NCBI RefSeq assembly: GCF_036248255.1
Contig: NZ_CP109178.1
Span: 6,846,001-6,910,000 of the forward strand
Length of the DNA stretch: 64,000 nt
Source: Streptomyces sp. NBC_01717
GTDB taxonomy: Bacteria > Actinomycetota > Actinomycetes > Streptomycetales > Streptomycetaceae
Direction: 5' to 3'
Of the stretch, positions 46,047 through 54,515 are shown in pieces. Positions within the stretch are counted from its first letter, which is position 1. Each line of letters opens with the position of its first letter. The notes under the pieces are model-generated. The model was not told the origin of the DNA and searched no databases. It saw only the letters and a list, made by a program, of their open reading frames with translations. Both the position numbers and the translations under genes were made by a program.

Positions 46047-47464
46047 CCGACCGACCCAGCCCCAACCCCGACCAGCCACACGACCTCGTCGGCATCGGCA
46101 TCGGCCCCTTCAACCTCTCCCTCGCCGCCCTCGCACACGGCATCCCCGGCAACCCCCACCCCCTCGCCGCGACCTTCTACGAACAACGCCCCGCCTTCCA
46201 CTGGCACCCCGGCCTCCTCATCGACGGCGCCAGCCTCCAAGTCCCCTTCCTCGCCGACCTCGTCACCCTCGCCGACCCCGCAAGCCCCTGGACCTTCCTC
46301 AACTACCTACGCAGCCGCGACCGCCTCTTCCCCTTCTACTTCGCCGAGCGCTTCCACATCCAACGAGCCGAATACGACGCCTACTGCCGCTGGGTCACCG
46401 ACCAACTCCCCGGCCTCCACTTCAGCCACCAGGTCGACGCCGTCCGCTGGAACCCCGAACGCCAACTCTTCGAAGTCGACTTCACCCAACTCGACACCCA
46501 CGGCGAAGCCGAAGCCCTCGGCCGCGCCTACACCCGCAACATCGCCCTCGGCATCGGCACCGAACCCTTCATCCCCGAACCCCTCAAACCCCTCGCCGAC
46601 GCCGAAACCGTCCCCGTCATCCACTCCGCCGACTACCTCCACCACCGCCGACAACTCCTCGAAGCCGAACACATCACCGTCATCGGCTCCGGCCAGTCAG
46701 GCGCCGAAATCTTCCTCGACCTCCTCCGCGCACGCCCCGCCGGACACGAAAAACTCCACTGGCTCGCCCGTACCCACGCCTTCGCCCCCATGGAGTACTC
46801 CAAACTCGGCCTCGAACACTTCACCCCCGACTACAGCCGCTACTTCCACGCACTCCCCGAACACGTACGCGACGAACTCGTCCCCCACCAATGGCAACTC
46901 CACAAAGGCATCGACGCCGACACCATCGCCGCCATCCACGACGAGCTCTACCGACGCACCCTCCACGGTGGCTGGCCCGACACCACCCTCACCCCCGGCG
47001 TCCACGTACGCACCGCAGGCCGCCTCGCCAACACCCGCGTCGAACTCCACCTCGAACACACCCAACAAGGCACCCGCACCCGCCTCACCACCGACGCAGT
47101 CGTCCTCGCCACCGGCTACCGCGAACGCCCCCTCGACCGCATCCTCACCGGCCTCGCCCCCCACATCCGCCGCGACACCGGCGGACGCCCCAGCATCGAC
47201 GACCAATTCCGCCTCGAACTCGACCCCACCGTCACCGGCAACGTCTACGTACAGAACGCCGAACGCCACACCCACGGAGTCGGCGCCCCCGACCTCGGAC
47301 TCGCCGCCTGGCGCAGCGCCACCATCCTCAACAACCTCACCGGCACCAACGCCTACCCCCTCCCACAACGCACCGCCTTCACCACCTTCGGCCTCACCCC
47401 CCAGAACACCCCCAAAATCCCCCACCAGCACCCCGGCCTCATCCCCCTCGTACAAGGCAACTGA
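46043..47464 (+). CDS. lysine/ornithine/diamine N-monooxygenase, DesB-like
   Basis: A 473-residue flavin N-hydroxylase. FAD binding is at GIGIGPFNLSLAAL, the NADPH motif is GSGQSGAEIFLDLL, and the C-terminal substrate motif ATGYRERPL precedes VQNAERHTHGVGAPDLGL. With the decarboxylase it should make N-hydroxycadaverine or a similar hydroxylamine. The usual next genes, an acyltransferase (DesC) and NIS synthetase (DesD), are absent; a terminator follows directly. It may serve a siderophore pathway elsewhere. Confidence 0.88.
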   Translation: MTDRPSPNPDQPHDLVGIGIGPFNLSLAALAHGIPGNPHPLAATFYEQRPAFHWHPGLLIDGASLQVPFLADLVTLADPASPWTFLNYLRSRDRLFPFYFAERFHIQRAEYDAYCRWVTDQLPGLHFSHQVDAVRWNPERQLFEVDFTQLDTHGEAEALGRAYTRNIALGIGTEPFIPEPLKPLADAETVPVIHSADYLHHRRQLLEAEHITVIGSGQSGAEIFLDLLRARPAGHEKLHWLARTHAFAPMEYSKLGLEHFTPDYSRYFHALPEHVRDELVPHQWQLHKGIDADTIAAIHDELYRRTLHGGWPDTTLTPGVHVRTAGRLANTRVELHLEHTQQGTRTRLTTDAVVLATGYRERPLDRILTGLAPHIRRDTGGRPSIDDQFRLELDPTVTGNVYVQNAERHTHGVGAPDLGLAAWRSATILNNLTGTNAYPLPQRTAFTTFGLTPQNTPKIPHQHPGLIPLVQGN

Positions 47465-47481
47465 CCCACCGCACACAAAAA

Positions 47482-47513
47482 AGCGGCCGCCTCCCGGAAA
47501 GGAGACGGCCGCT
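47482..47513. terminator. bidirectional terminator between the N-monooxygenase and nucleotidase genes
   Basis: AGCGGCCGCCTCC (47482-47494) pairs with GGAGACGGCCGCT (47501-47513) apart from one position. On the minus strand it is followed by six T residues, a full intrinsic terminator for the nucleotidase gene. Confidence 0.88.
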
Positions 47514-47527
47514 CGACCAAAGAACCG

Positions 47528-49327
47528 CTAGAACACCGGCTTACCGTCCCGCGTCAGCCGCCAGTCCACCGAAGCGAACTGCGAACCATCCACCGAACCC
47601 TTCGCCTGCACCCACGCAATGATCGTGTTACGGATCTCCTCCGAATTCGCCCACAACTGCTTCGCACCCGGCACATGCGGGAAGTTGCCGCCACCGCTCG
47701 CCCGATAGTTGTTCACCGCCAGCACGAACTGAGCCGCCGGATCGATCGCCTTGCCCTCGAACGACAGATCCACAATCCGCGAACCGTTCGGCTTCGCGAT
47801 GTCGATGTCATACGTCAGACCCGACACCGCGTCATAGTTGTAGTCCGGCGTATTGTCCGCATTCGTCAACTTCGCCGTATCCACCGGAACATCAGCCGCC
47901 GTCTGCACGTAATACCGCGCCGAGAACTCCAGGTAGTCCTTGATCTGCGCACCCGTCAACAGCCGGGCCTCAAGCGTGTTCTCGAACGGATACAGCCCCG
48001 CCGCATCCTTGATCGTCACATCGCCGGCCGGAATCTGCGCCGTACGCGAGAAACACGACGCCTGCGACAGCACCGGAAGCGACGCATACTCGCCACCGGC
48101 CAGCGCAGCCTTCACCGTCTCCGCCTGAACCACATTGATCAGATCAATGATCGGCTCGTCCTTCCACGCCGCCTCCGCCGTCGTCATCGCCACCGTCGAC
48201 GAACCGATGACCTGATTGACGTACGCCACGACCTTCTTGTGCTCGTCGGCCAGCAGACCAGTGATCTTCGAGTCCTCGGCCACCGTGTTCGAGTTCAGCA
48301 CCTGCGAACCCGCACGCTCCACCACCCAGCGGCCCTTCTCCCACACCAGATCGAAGTCGAACAACGTCAACCGCTGCCCCCACTTCAACGGCTCGGAGAG
48401 CACCACCTTCTTACCCGTCTCCTTGTTCTCCACGAAGTACTCGGGGATCTCCAGATGGGCATGGCCGACCAGAATCGCATCGATACCCGGCACCTGCTCC
48501 GCCACCAGAGCCGCCGCGTTCTCCACATACGGAACCTGATCACCGTACGACGACGTCCCACTGGTCCCCGAATGCGCCGACACGATCACGACATCCGCAC
48601 CCATGGACCGAAGTCGCGGCACGAACTTCGCCGCCTGCTCCTCCAGCCCCGGGAACACCATCTTGCCGCTGACATTCACCTTGTCCCAGATCGCGATCCC
48701 CGGATTCGTCAGACCCAGAATCGCCACCTTGACATCCGGACCGTGCGGCGTACGCATCCGCTTGATCACATACGGAGCGAACGCAGGCCGCAACGTCTTC
48801 GCATCCAGCGCATTCGCACCCAGCAGCGGGAAATCACACTGCTCCTCGAACTTCCGCAGCACCGGAATGCCGTAGTTGAACTCATGGTTGCCCAGCGCCG
48901 CCGCGTCGTACCCGATCGCGTTCATCGCCTGCGCCATCGGATGCACCGGACCACGCTTCGCCGTGATCGGATCGATCTTCGCGTAGTAGTACGACAGCTG
49001 CGTGCCCTGGATCGTGTCACCCGCATCGATCATCAGGGTGTTGTGCCGGCCCTTCTCCGCACGGACCTGGTCCACCAACGTCGAGATCTTCGCCAGACCC
49101 ACATCGTTGTGCGCCTTGTCGTCGAACTCCTTGTCCGTGAAGTAGTCCCAGTTGAAGACATTCCCGTGCAGATCGGTCGTGCCCATCACCGTGAACGAAT
49201 ACCGCTTCGGCGGACGCCCATGACCACGACCGTGGGCCTCGGCAGGCACAGCCACACCCCCAGCCATCGCCACACCGGCCCCGGCCGCAGCCGATGTGCC
49301 CAGGAACGTCCTACGGTTCAGCGGCAT
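47528..49327 (-). CDS. Tat-exported bifunctional metallophosphatase/5'-nucleotidase
   Basis: A 599-residue enzyme with an N-terminal twin-arginine signal (NRRTFLG, Arg5-Arg6, then a hydrophobic Ala/Gly core). The calcineurin-like domain carries TTDLHGN, GDTIQGT and GNHEFNYG and a later GHAHLEI for the two metals. The C-terminal 5'-nucleotidase domain has NNYRASGGGNFP. It should remove phosphate from extracellular nucleotides or 2',3'-cyclic nucleotides. The ATG at 49327 has GGGAG upstream; an in-frame GTG at 49339 is part of that binding site. Confidence 0.92.
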   Translation of the reverse strand: MPLNRRTFLGTSAAAGAGVAMAGGVAVPAEAHGRGHGRPPKRYSFTVMGTTDLHGNVFNWDYFTDKEFDDKAHNDVGLAKISTLVDQVRAEKGRHNTLMIDAGDTIQGTQLSYYYAKIDPITAKRGPVHPMAQAMNAIGYDAAALGNHEFNYGIPVLRKFEEQCDFPLLGANALDAKTLRPAFAPYVIKRMRTPHGPDVKVAILGLTNPGIAIWDKVNVSGKMVFPGLEEQAAKFVPRLRSMGADVVIVSAHSGTSGTSSYGDQVPYVENAAALVAEQVPGIDAILVGHAHLEIPEYFVENKETGKKVVLSEPLKWGQRLTLFDFDLVWEKGRWVVERAGSQVLNSNTVAEDSKITGLLADEHKKVVAYVNQVIGSSTVAMTTAEAAWKDEPIIDLINVVQAETVKAALAGGEYASLPVLSQASCFSRTAQIPAGDVTIKDAAGLYPFENTLEARLLTGAQIKDYLEFSARYYVQTAADVPVDTAKLTNADNTPDYNYDAVSGLTYDIDIAKPNGSRIVDLSFEGKAIDPAAQFVLAVNNYRASGGGNFPHVPGAKQLWANSEEIRNTIIAWVQAKGSVDGSQFASVDWRLTRDGKPVF

Positions 49328-49627
49328 CTTGTCTCCCACAGATCAGATCTCGTACTACACAACGCGCGTAGATAATGACCCACCAGCCGCACCTTGCAAC
49401 ACCCCTCGCAGGTTTCTATCTGATGACCACACGTGCCACACCCCGAAGCGACCGCGGACCCCTGCCCCCACACCAGCCCCCAACGGCACCCCGAAACTCT
49501 GATCAGAATGCTCATCAGAGCGCCCCCATGCACAATTCAACCCTTGTCAATAACCCTTCACCCAAAGGTTGTTGAGTCGACACGCAGACCCAAATCGCTA
49601 CCCGTAGGTAAGGTCTAGGCTCAAACC
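49328..49627. other. divergent promoter region, nucleotidase/pyk
   Basis: About 300 nt without a gene. It holds the inverted repeat CTCTGAT (49497-49503) / ATCAGAG (49514-49520), and a second one, CAATAACC with GGTTGTTG, near 49547-49574. A -10-like TAGGCT (49616-49621) lies only 6 nt before the pyk ATG, suggesting a leaderless pyk mRNA. I could not find a convincing PhoP box. Confidence 0.5.
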
Positions 49628-51061
49628 ATGCGCCGAGCAAAAATCGTCTGCACCCTGGGCCCAGCCACCGACACATACGACCAGATCAAGGCACTCGTCG
49701 AAGCCGGAATGGACATCGCCCGCTTCAACCTCAGCCACGGCTCCTACGCCGAACACGAACAGCGCTACCGCCACGTACGCAAAGCCTCCGACGAAACCGG
49801 ACGCAGCGTCGGCATCCTCGCCGACCTTCAAGGCCCGAAGATCCGCCTCGGCCGCTTCCGCGAAGGCCCCGTACTCCTTGAACGCGGCGACACCTTCACC
49901 ATCACCGTCGAACCCACCGAAGGCGACCGCAACACCTGCGGCACCACCTACGAAGGCCTCAACACCGACGTCACCACCGGCGAACGCATCCTCGTCGACG
50001 ACGGCCGCGTCACCCTCGAAGTCACCCACGTCGACGGCCCCCGCGTCCACACCACCGTCATCGAAGGAGGCATGGTCTCCGACAACAAAGGCCTCAACCT
50101 CCCCGGCGTCGCCGTCTCCGTCCCCGCACTCTCCGACAAAGACATCGAAGACCTCCGCTGGGCCCTGCGCACCGGCGCCGACATCATCGCCCTCTCCTTC
50201 GTACGCAGCGGACAAGACATCGACGACGTCCACCGCATCATGGACGAAGAAGGCCGCCGCCTCCCCGTCATCGCCAAAGTCGAAAAACCCCAGGCCGTCG
50301 AGAACATCGACGACATCGTCGCCGCATTCGACGGCATCATGGTCGCCCGCGGCGACCTCGGCGTCGAAATGCCCCTCGAACAAGTGCCGATCGTCCAGAA
50401 GCGCGCCATCAAACTCGCCAAGCGCAACGCCAAACCGGTCATCGTCGCCACCCAGATGCTCGACTCGATGATCGACAACTCCCGGCCCACCCGCGCCGAA
50501 GCCTCCGACGTCGCCAACGCCATCATCGACGGCACCGACGCCGTCATGCTCTCCGGCGAGACCAGCGTCGGCAAATACCCCATCGAAACGGTCCGCACGA
50601 TGTCCCGCATCGTCGAAGCCGCCGAGGAAGACATCCTCGCCAAGGGCCTGCCCCCACTCACCGACCGCAACAAGCCCCGCACCCAGGGCGGCGCGGTCGC
50701 CCGAGCAGCCGCAGAGATGGGCGACTTCCTCGGCGCGAAATTCCTCGTCGCCTTCACCCAGAGCGGCGACACCGTCAAGCGACTCTCCCGCTACCGCTCA
50801 CCCATCCCACTCCTGGCCTTCACCCCCGACCCGGCCACCCGCTCCCAGCTGAACCTCACATGGGGCGTCGAGACCTTCCTCGGCCCGCACGTCGACTCCA
50901 CGGACGCGATGGTCGCCCAGGTCGATGAGGAACTCCTGCGGATCGGCCGCTGCGAGAAGGGCGACGTCGTGGTCATCACGGCCGGCTCCCCGCCCGGCGT
51001 CGCGGGATCGACGAACCTGGTACGCGTGCACCACATCGGCGAGGACGACAGCCCCAAGTAA
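49628..51061 (+). CDS. pyk: pyruvate kinase
   Basis: A 477-residue pyruvate kinase, making ATP and pyruvate from phosphoenolpyruvate. The start RRAKIVCTLGPATDT and RFNLSHGSY are characteristic. The catalytic lysine region is VIAKVEKPQAVENIDDI, and metal binding is at IMVARGDLGVEMPLE. The signature ATQMLDSMIDNSRPTRAE follows. The C-terminal allosteric domain is complete. No Shine-Dalgarno site is seen, in line with a leaderless start. Only 8 nt separate its stop from the convergent endonuclease gene. Confidence 0.97.
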   Translation: MRRAKIVCTLGPATDTYDQIKALVEAGMDIARFNLSHGSYAEHEQRYRHVRKASDETGRSVGILADLQGPKIRLGRFREGPVLLERGDTFTITVEPTEGDRNTCGTTYEGLNTDVTTGERILVDDGRVTLEVTHVDGPRVHTTVIEGGMVSDNKGLNLPGVAVSVPALSDKDIEDLRWALRTGADIIALSFVRSGQDIDDVHRIMDEEGRRLPVIAKVEKPQAVENIDDIVAAFDGIMVARGDLGVEMPLEQVPIVQKRAIKLAKRNAKPVIVATQMLDSMIDNSRPTRAEASDVANAIIDGTDAVMLSGETSVGKYPIETVRTMSRIVEAAEEDILAKGLPPLTDRNKPRTQGGAVARAAAEMGDFLGAKFLVAFTQSGDTVKRLSRYRSPIPLLAFTPDPATRSQLNLTWGVETFLGPHVDSTDAMVAQVDEELLRIGRCEKGDVVVITAGSPPGVAGSTNLVRVHHIGEDDSPK

Positions 51062-51069
51062 TCCGGTCG

Positions 51070-51855
51070 TCAGTGCTTCGGCCCGACGTGAGCGTCCATG
51101 AGTGCGACGGACGCCCGTCGGGCGACGGAGATGTTGTATTTCCTGCCCGCCCGCGTGCAGTGCTTCCACTCGACGCCCAGCTTGTCGAGGGTGTCGGTAT
51201 AGAGCTGCCTGATGTCGTCCGAGACGTTGGTGAACCAGTACCTCGGGTACTCGTAGCGCTTCCGCTCGCCACCCACGATGCGGGTTGTCCAGTTCATGTT
51301 GCGACACCCGTCGGAATGGATCAGGCCTCGGACGAAGTCCCACGGGTGCGTGTCGATGATTTCTTGCTGCCAGGGTTCGAGGGCGATGAGACGTTCGTGC
51401 TTCTTGCCGGGGCCGTGCTGCGGGAAGAGGCACCAAAGGTGTTTCGAGTTCATCTTCACTTCGTGGCAGCCTTTCCGTCTGACTCTGCACACGGAGTTCT
51501 CGGGAAAGACGGCGCGCATGGCCTCTTCGCACAGGTCCATGAGGCCAGGCCACGAGTCGGCACAGGTAACGGACAGACTGGGCGTCCGCATCGCCCTGTT
51601 CTGGATTATGTGTCCGTCGCCCAGGTAGAGGCCGAGAAGGTAGGCGTACGCCGACTGATCCAGCTGCCCGTCGCATCTGGGGCAGAGTGGGCGATGCGCT
51701 CCAGGGCACTCGCCGCGTTTGGCGCGGTCCATGTGCTTCCAGTAGCTGATGGTGCCCGCGGGCACATTCAGCTTCCGTGCAACGTCTGCGTTTTTTGCGC
51801 CACCTCGGAGGAGGGCGATTGCTTTGTGTCGAATCTCCGGTCCGTGGAAGTTCAT
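51070..51855 (-). CDS. free-standing LAGLIDADG-like homing endonuclease with N-terminal HTH
   Basis: A 261-residue protein. The N-terminal 40 residues form a helix-turn-helix (HKAIALLRGGAKNADVARKL, then a TISYWK recognition-helix end). A CPRCDG segment follows with two more cysteines. Two LAGLIDADG-type helices are visible: AYLLGLYLGDG (about residues 71-81) and FVRGLIHSDGC (about 173-183), each with the key acidic residue. It is not inside an intron or intein: pyk and tRNA-Leu on either side are intact. Its less C-biased codons suggest later arrival. A related HTH regulator role is the alternative. Confidence 0.75.
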   Translation of the reverse strand: MNFHGPEIRHKAIALLRGGAKNADVARKLNVPAGTISYWKHMDRAKRGECPGAHRPLCPRCDGQLDQSAYAYLLGLYLGDGHIIQNRAMRTPSLSVTCADSWPGLMDLCEEAMRAVFPENSVCRVRRKGCHEVKMNSKHLWCLFPQHGPGKKHERLIALEPWQQEIIDTHPWDFVRGLIHSDGCRNMNWTTRIVGGERKRYEYPRYWFTNVSDDIRQLYTDTLDKLGVEWKHCTRAGRKYNISVARRASVALMDAHVGPKH

Positions 51856-51894
51856 ACGGACACCATGAGTTACTGATCGCCACCGAGGGTAGCA

Positions 51895-51932
51895 AAAAGC
51901 GGATGTTCACGAGAACGTGAGCATCCGCTTTT
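51895..51932. terminator. terminator downstream of tRNA-Leu
   Basis: A 17-bp stem (51895-51911 with 51916-51932) with one G-U pair and an AGAA loop. A-runs and T-runs at the ends make it a good intrinsic terminator in both directions. It ends the minus-strand tRNA transcript. Confidence 0.9.
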
Positions 51933-51937
51933 GGGTG

Positions 51938-52020
51938 TGCCGGGTGCGGGAGTCGAACCCGCACGTCCTTTCGGACAGATGTGTTTGAGACATCAGCGTC
52001 TGCCATTCCGCCAACCCGGC
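51938..52020 (-). tRNA. tRNA-Leu (anticodon CAA)
   Basis: An 83-nt class II tRNA. The acceptor stem GCCGGGT pairs with ACCCGGC, and the discriminator base is A. The anticodon stem is GATGT/ACATC with loop CTCAAAC, so the anticodon is CAA (reads UUG). A long variable arm TGTCCGAAAGGACGT and T-arm GCGGGTTCGACTCCCGC are present. CCA is not encoded. It is distinct from the UAA-reading bldA tRNA. Confidence 0.97.
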
Positions 52021-52119
52021 TGGCTAACCTCGGGCGAGTCTACCGGGTCACCGCAGGTCCTCGCAGCTAGGTAGGCTGCAGGAGCAGCAGCATCTGCCCG
52101 GTCCGCAACGAGGAGCCCC

Positions 52120-52779
52120 GTGACCACGCCCGAGTCGCCCCAGCCCGTCGCCGACGACGACAAGTCGCACGTCCCGCCGCTGACGACCCGCGTCGTCATC
52201 GCCGAGGACGAGGCTCTCATCCGCCTCGACCTCAAAGAGATGCTCGAAGAAGAGGGCTATGCGGTCGTCGGCGAGGCCGGTGACGGTGAGAAGGCGGTCG
52301 AGCTCGCCCGGGAGCACCGGCCCGACCTCGTCATCCTCGATGTGAAGATGCCGATCCTCGACGGTATCTCCGCCGCCGAGCGCATTGCCGAGGAGTCCAT
52401 CGCACCGGTTCTGATGCTCACCGCGTTCTCGCAGCGTGACCTCGTGGAGCGGGCCCGGGATGCCGGGGCGATGGCGTACCTCGTGAAGCCGTTCAGTAAG
52501 AGCGACGTGGTGCCGGCCATCGAGATGGCTGTGTCGCGGTTCGCGGAGCTGAAGGCGTTGGAGACCGAGGTCGCGGATCTTTCGCAGCGGCTGGAGACGC
52601 GGAAGCTGGTGGATCGGGCGAAGAGCATTCTGCAGACGGATTACGGGCTGTCGGAGCCGGCTGCGTTCCGGTGGATTCAGAAGACGTCGATGGATCGTCG
52701 TCTGTCGATGCAGCAGCTTGCCGAGGCGTTGATCGAGGATGCCGAGGAGAAGCGGCGGGCGTCGAAGGACGGCGCGTAG
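52120..52779 (+). CDS. pdtaR: ANTAR-domain response regulator, PdtaR-like
   Basis: A 219-residue response regulator. The receiver domain has acidic pair ED at 29-30, phospho-acceptor Asp74 (LVILDVKMP), Thr in MLTAFSQ and Lys in LVKPFSK. The C-terminal ANTAR domain (AKSILQTDYGLSEPAAFRWI) binds dual hairpins in nascent RNA to prevent termination. Mycobacterial PdtaR works with the kinase PdtaS, which is not in this window. It starts at GTG 52120 with GAGGAG upstream. Confidence 0.93.
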   Translation: MTTPESPQPVADDDKSHVPPLTTRVVIAEDEALIRLDLKEMLEEEGYAVVGEAGDGEKAVELAREHRPDLVILDVKMPILDGISAAERIAEESIAPVLMLTAFSQRDLVERARDAGAMAYLVKPFSKSDVVPAIEMAVSRFAELKALETEVADLSQRLETRKLVDRAKSILQTDYGLSEPAAFRWIQKTSMDRRLSMQQLAEALIEDAEEKRRASKDGA

Positions 52780-52796
52780 TCGCGCAGGCGCGTACG

Positions 52797-52839
52797 GAAG
52801 AGGCCCGCATCCCGGATCGATCGGGGTGCGGGCCTCTTC
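52797..52839. terminator. bidirectional terminator between pdtaR and livF
   Basis: An 18-bp stem (52797-52814 with 52822-52839), one wobble pair, loop GATCGAT, between convergent genes. Confidence 0.9.
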
Positions 52840-52854
52840 GGTGTGCAGGGTGGG

Positions 52855-53571
52855 TCAGTCCTCGCCGAGGTACGCCTTGCGGACGGATTCGTCGTGGAGG
52901 AGGTTCTGGCCGGTGCCGGAGAGGACGATCTTGCCGACCTCCATGACGTGGCCGTGGTCGGCGAGGGAGAGTGCGGCCTGGGCGTTCTGCTCGACGAGCA
53001 GGATGGTGGTGCCCTGGGCCTTGAGCTCGACGATGGTCTCCATGATCTTCTGCATCATGATCGGGGAGAGCCCCATGGAGGGTTCGTCGAGCATGAGCAG
53101 TTTGGGCTGGGACATGAGGGCGCGGCCCATGGCGAGCATTTGCTGTTCGCCGCCCGAGAGGGTTCCTGCGGCCTGCTTCCTTCGTTCTCCGAGGATGGGG
53201 AAGAGGTCGTAGGCGCGCTGGATGTCCTTTTCGATGCCTGCTTTGTCGTTGCGGAGGTAGGCGCCGAGGAGGAGGTTCTCGGTGATCGTCAGCCGGGGGA
53301 AGATGTGGCGTCCCTCGGGGGAGTGGGCGAGGCCCAGGGAGACGATCTTGTGGGCGGGGATGTTGGTGAGTGGTTTGCCCTCGAAGAGGATCTGGCCGCC
53401 GATGGGCTTGAGGAGGCCGGAGAGGGTGCGCAGGGTGGTGGTTTTTCCTGCGCCGTTGGTGCCGATGAGGGTGACGACCTGGCCGGCTTCGACGGTGAAG
53501 GAGATGCCTTTGACGGCTTCGATCTTGCCGTAGGCGACGCGGAGGTCTTCGACCTGGAGCAGTGCGGTCAT
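52855..53571 (-). CDS. livF: branched-chain amino acid ABC transporter ATP-binding protein
   Basis: A 238-residue ATPase. Walker A is GTNGAGKTTT, the ABC signature is LSGGEQQML, and Walker B is LLMLDEPSMGLSP. With LivG it powers uptake through LivH/LivM. It is the last gene of the liv operon, overlapping livG by 4 nt. Confidence 0.95.
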   Translation of the reverse strand: MTALLQVEDLRVAYGKIEAVKGISFTVEAGQVVTLIGTNGAGKTTTLRTLSGLLKPIGGQILFEGKPLTNIPAHKIVSLGLAHSPEGRHIFPRLTITENLLLGAYLRNDKAGIEKDIQRAYDLFPILGERRKQAAGTLSGGEQQMLAMGRALMSQPKLLMLDEPSMGLSPIMMQKIMETIVELKAQGTTILLVEQNAQAALSLADHGHVMEVGKIVLSGTGQNLLHDESVRKAYLGED

Positions 53572-54515
53572 CGGGTGTCCTCCTCTTCGGTGCGGGTGGT
53601 GCTGGTGTCGTCGTCGGTGGCGGTTGCCGCTTCGGCGGGCTCCGCTTCCGTGGTTTCGGCTTCGGCGTGTGCTTCGGCTTCTGCGGCTTCGACTTCGGCG
53701 ACTTCTTCGGCGCCGGGGGCGCCTTCGAAGGGGGTGCCGAGGTAGGCGGCTACGACGCGTTCGTCGCTCTGGACGACGTCGGAGGTGCCTTCGACGAGTT
53801 TTTCGCCTTGTACGAGGACGGCGACTCGGTCGCAGAGGTTGAAGATGAAGCGCATGTCGTGCTCGATGACGAGGACGGCGATGCCTTGGTCCCGGATGGC
53901 GAAGATGAGTTCTTCGGTGACGCGGGTTTCCTGGGGGTTCATGCCTGCGGTGGGCTCGTCCAGGAGGAGGAGTCCGGGGTCGCTGGCGAGGGCGCGGGCG
54001 ATTTCCAGCTTGCGCTGGTCTCCGTAGGGGAGGTTGCGCGCGAGGTGGTCGGCCTTGTCCTGGAGGCCGATGAACTCGAGGAGTTCCATGGCTCGTTCGC
54101 GGCTGGCGTTCTCGGCTTTGGTGAAGCCGGGGAGGCGCAGGAGCGCGGACCAGAGGCCTTCTTTGGTGCGGGTGTGGCGTCCGACGAGGACGTTTTCCAG
54201 GACGGACATGTTGGCGAAGAGCCGGATGTTCTGGAAGGTGCGGGCGATGCCTGCCTGGGTGACGAGGTGGGGCTTGGGCGGCAGGACGGTGCCCTTGTAG
54301 CTGACTTTGCCTTCGGTGGGGACGTAGAGCCCGGTGAGGCAGTTGAAGAAGGTGGTTTTGCCGGCGCCGTTGGGTCCGATGAGGCCGACGATTTCACCTG
54401 CGTTGACGGTGAGGTCGACGTTGCGTACGGCGGTGAGCCCGCCGAAGCGCATGGTGACGCCGCTTGCGTCGAGGACGGTGGTGGCGGTTTTTGTGGTGGT
54501 GGTCATGGTGGTCAC
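53568..54515 (-). CDS. livG: branched-chain amino acid ABC transporter ATP-binding protein with acidic tail
   Basis: A 315-residue ATPase. Walker A is GPNGAGKTTF, the signature region is NLPYGDQRKLEIARAL, and Walker B is LLLLDEPTAGMNP. The ATPase fold ends near residue 263, as in ordinary LivG. It is followed by about 50 extra residues made almost only of Glu, Ala, Thr and Asp, with no predicted fold. The start overlaps the livM stop by 4 nt. Confidence 0.95.
   Translation of the reverse strand: MTTMTTTTKTATTVLDASGVTMRFGGLTAVRNVDLTVNAGEIVGLIGPNGAGKTTFFNCLTGLYVPTEGKVSYKGTVLPPKPHLVTQAGIARTFQNIRLFANMSVLENVLVGRHTRTKEGLWSALLRLPGFTKAENASRERAMELLEFIGLQDKADHLARNLPYGDQRKLEIARALASDPGLLLLDEPTAGMNPQETRVTEELIFAIRDQGIAVLVIEHDMRFIFNLCDRVAVLVQGEKLVEGTSDVVQSDERVVAAYLGTPFEGAPGAEEVAEVEAAEAEAHAEAETTEAEPAEAATATDDDTSTTRTEEEDTR

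Noticed and set aside
44458..47622. 1054-residue plus-strand frame across the DesA/DesB-like genes
   Set aside because: Almost only Pro, Ser, Thr and Arg; an out-of-frame shadow of two well-supported genes.
47675..49375. 566-residue plus-strand frame opposite the nucleotidase gene
   Set aside because: Arg/His-rich antisense shadow without motifs.
49328..49627. PhoP box for the 5'-nucleotidase
   Set aside because: Isolated TTCACCC-like strings are present but not as properly spaced direct repeats.
51938..52020. bldA tRNA (UUA-reading leucine tRNA)
   Set aside because: The anticodon is CAA, reading UUG, not UAA.
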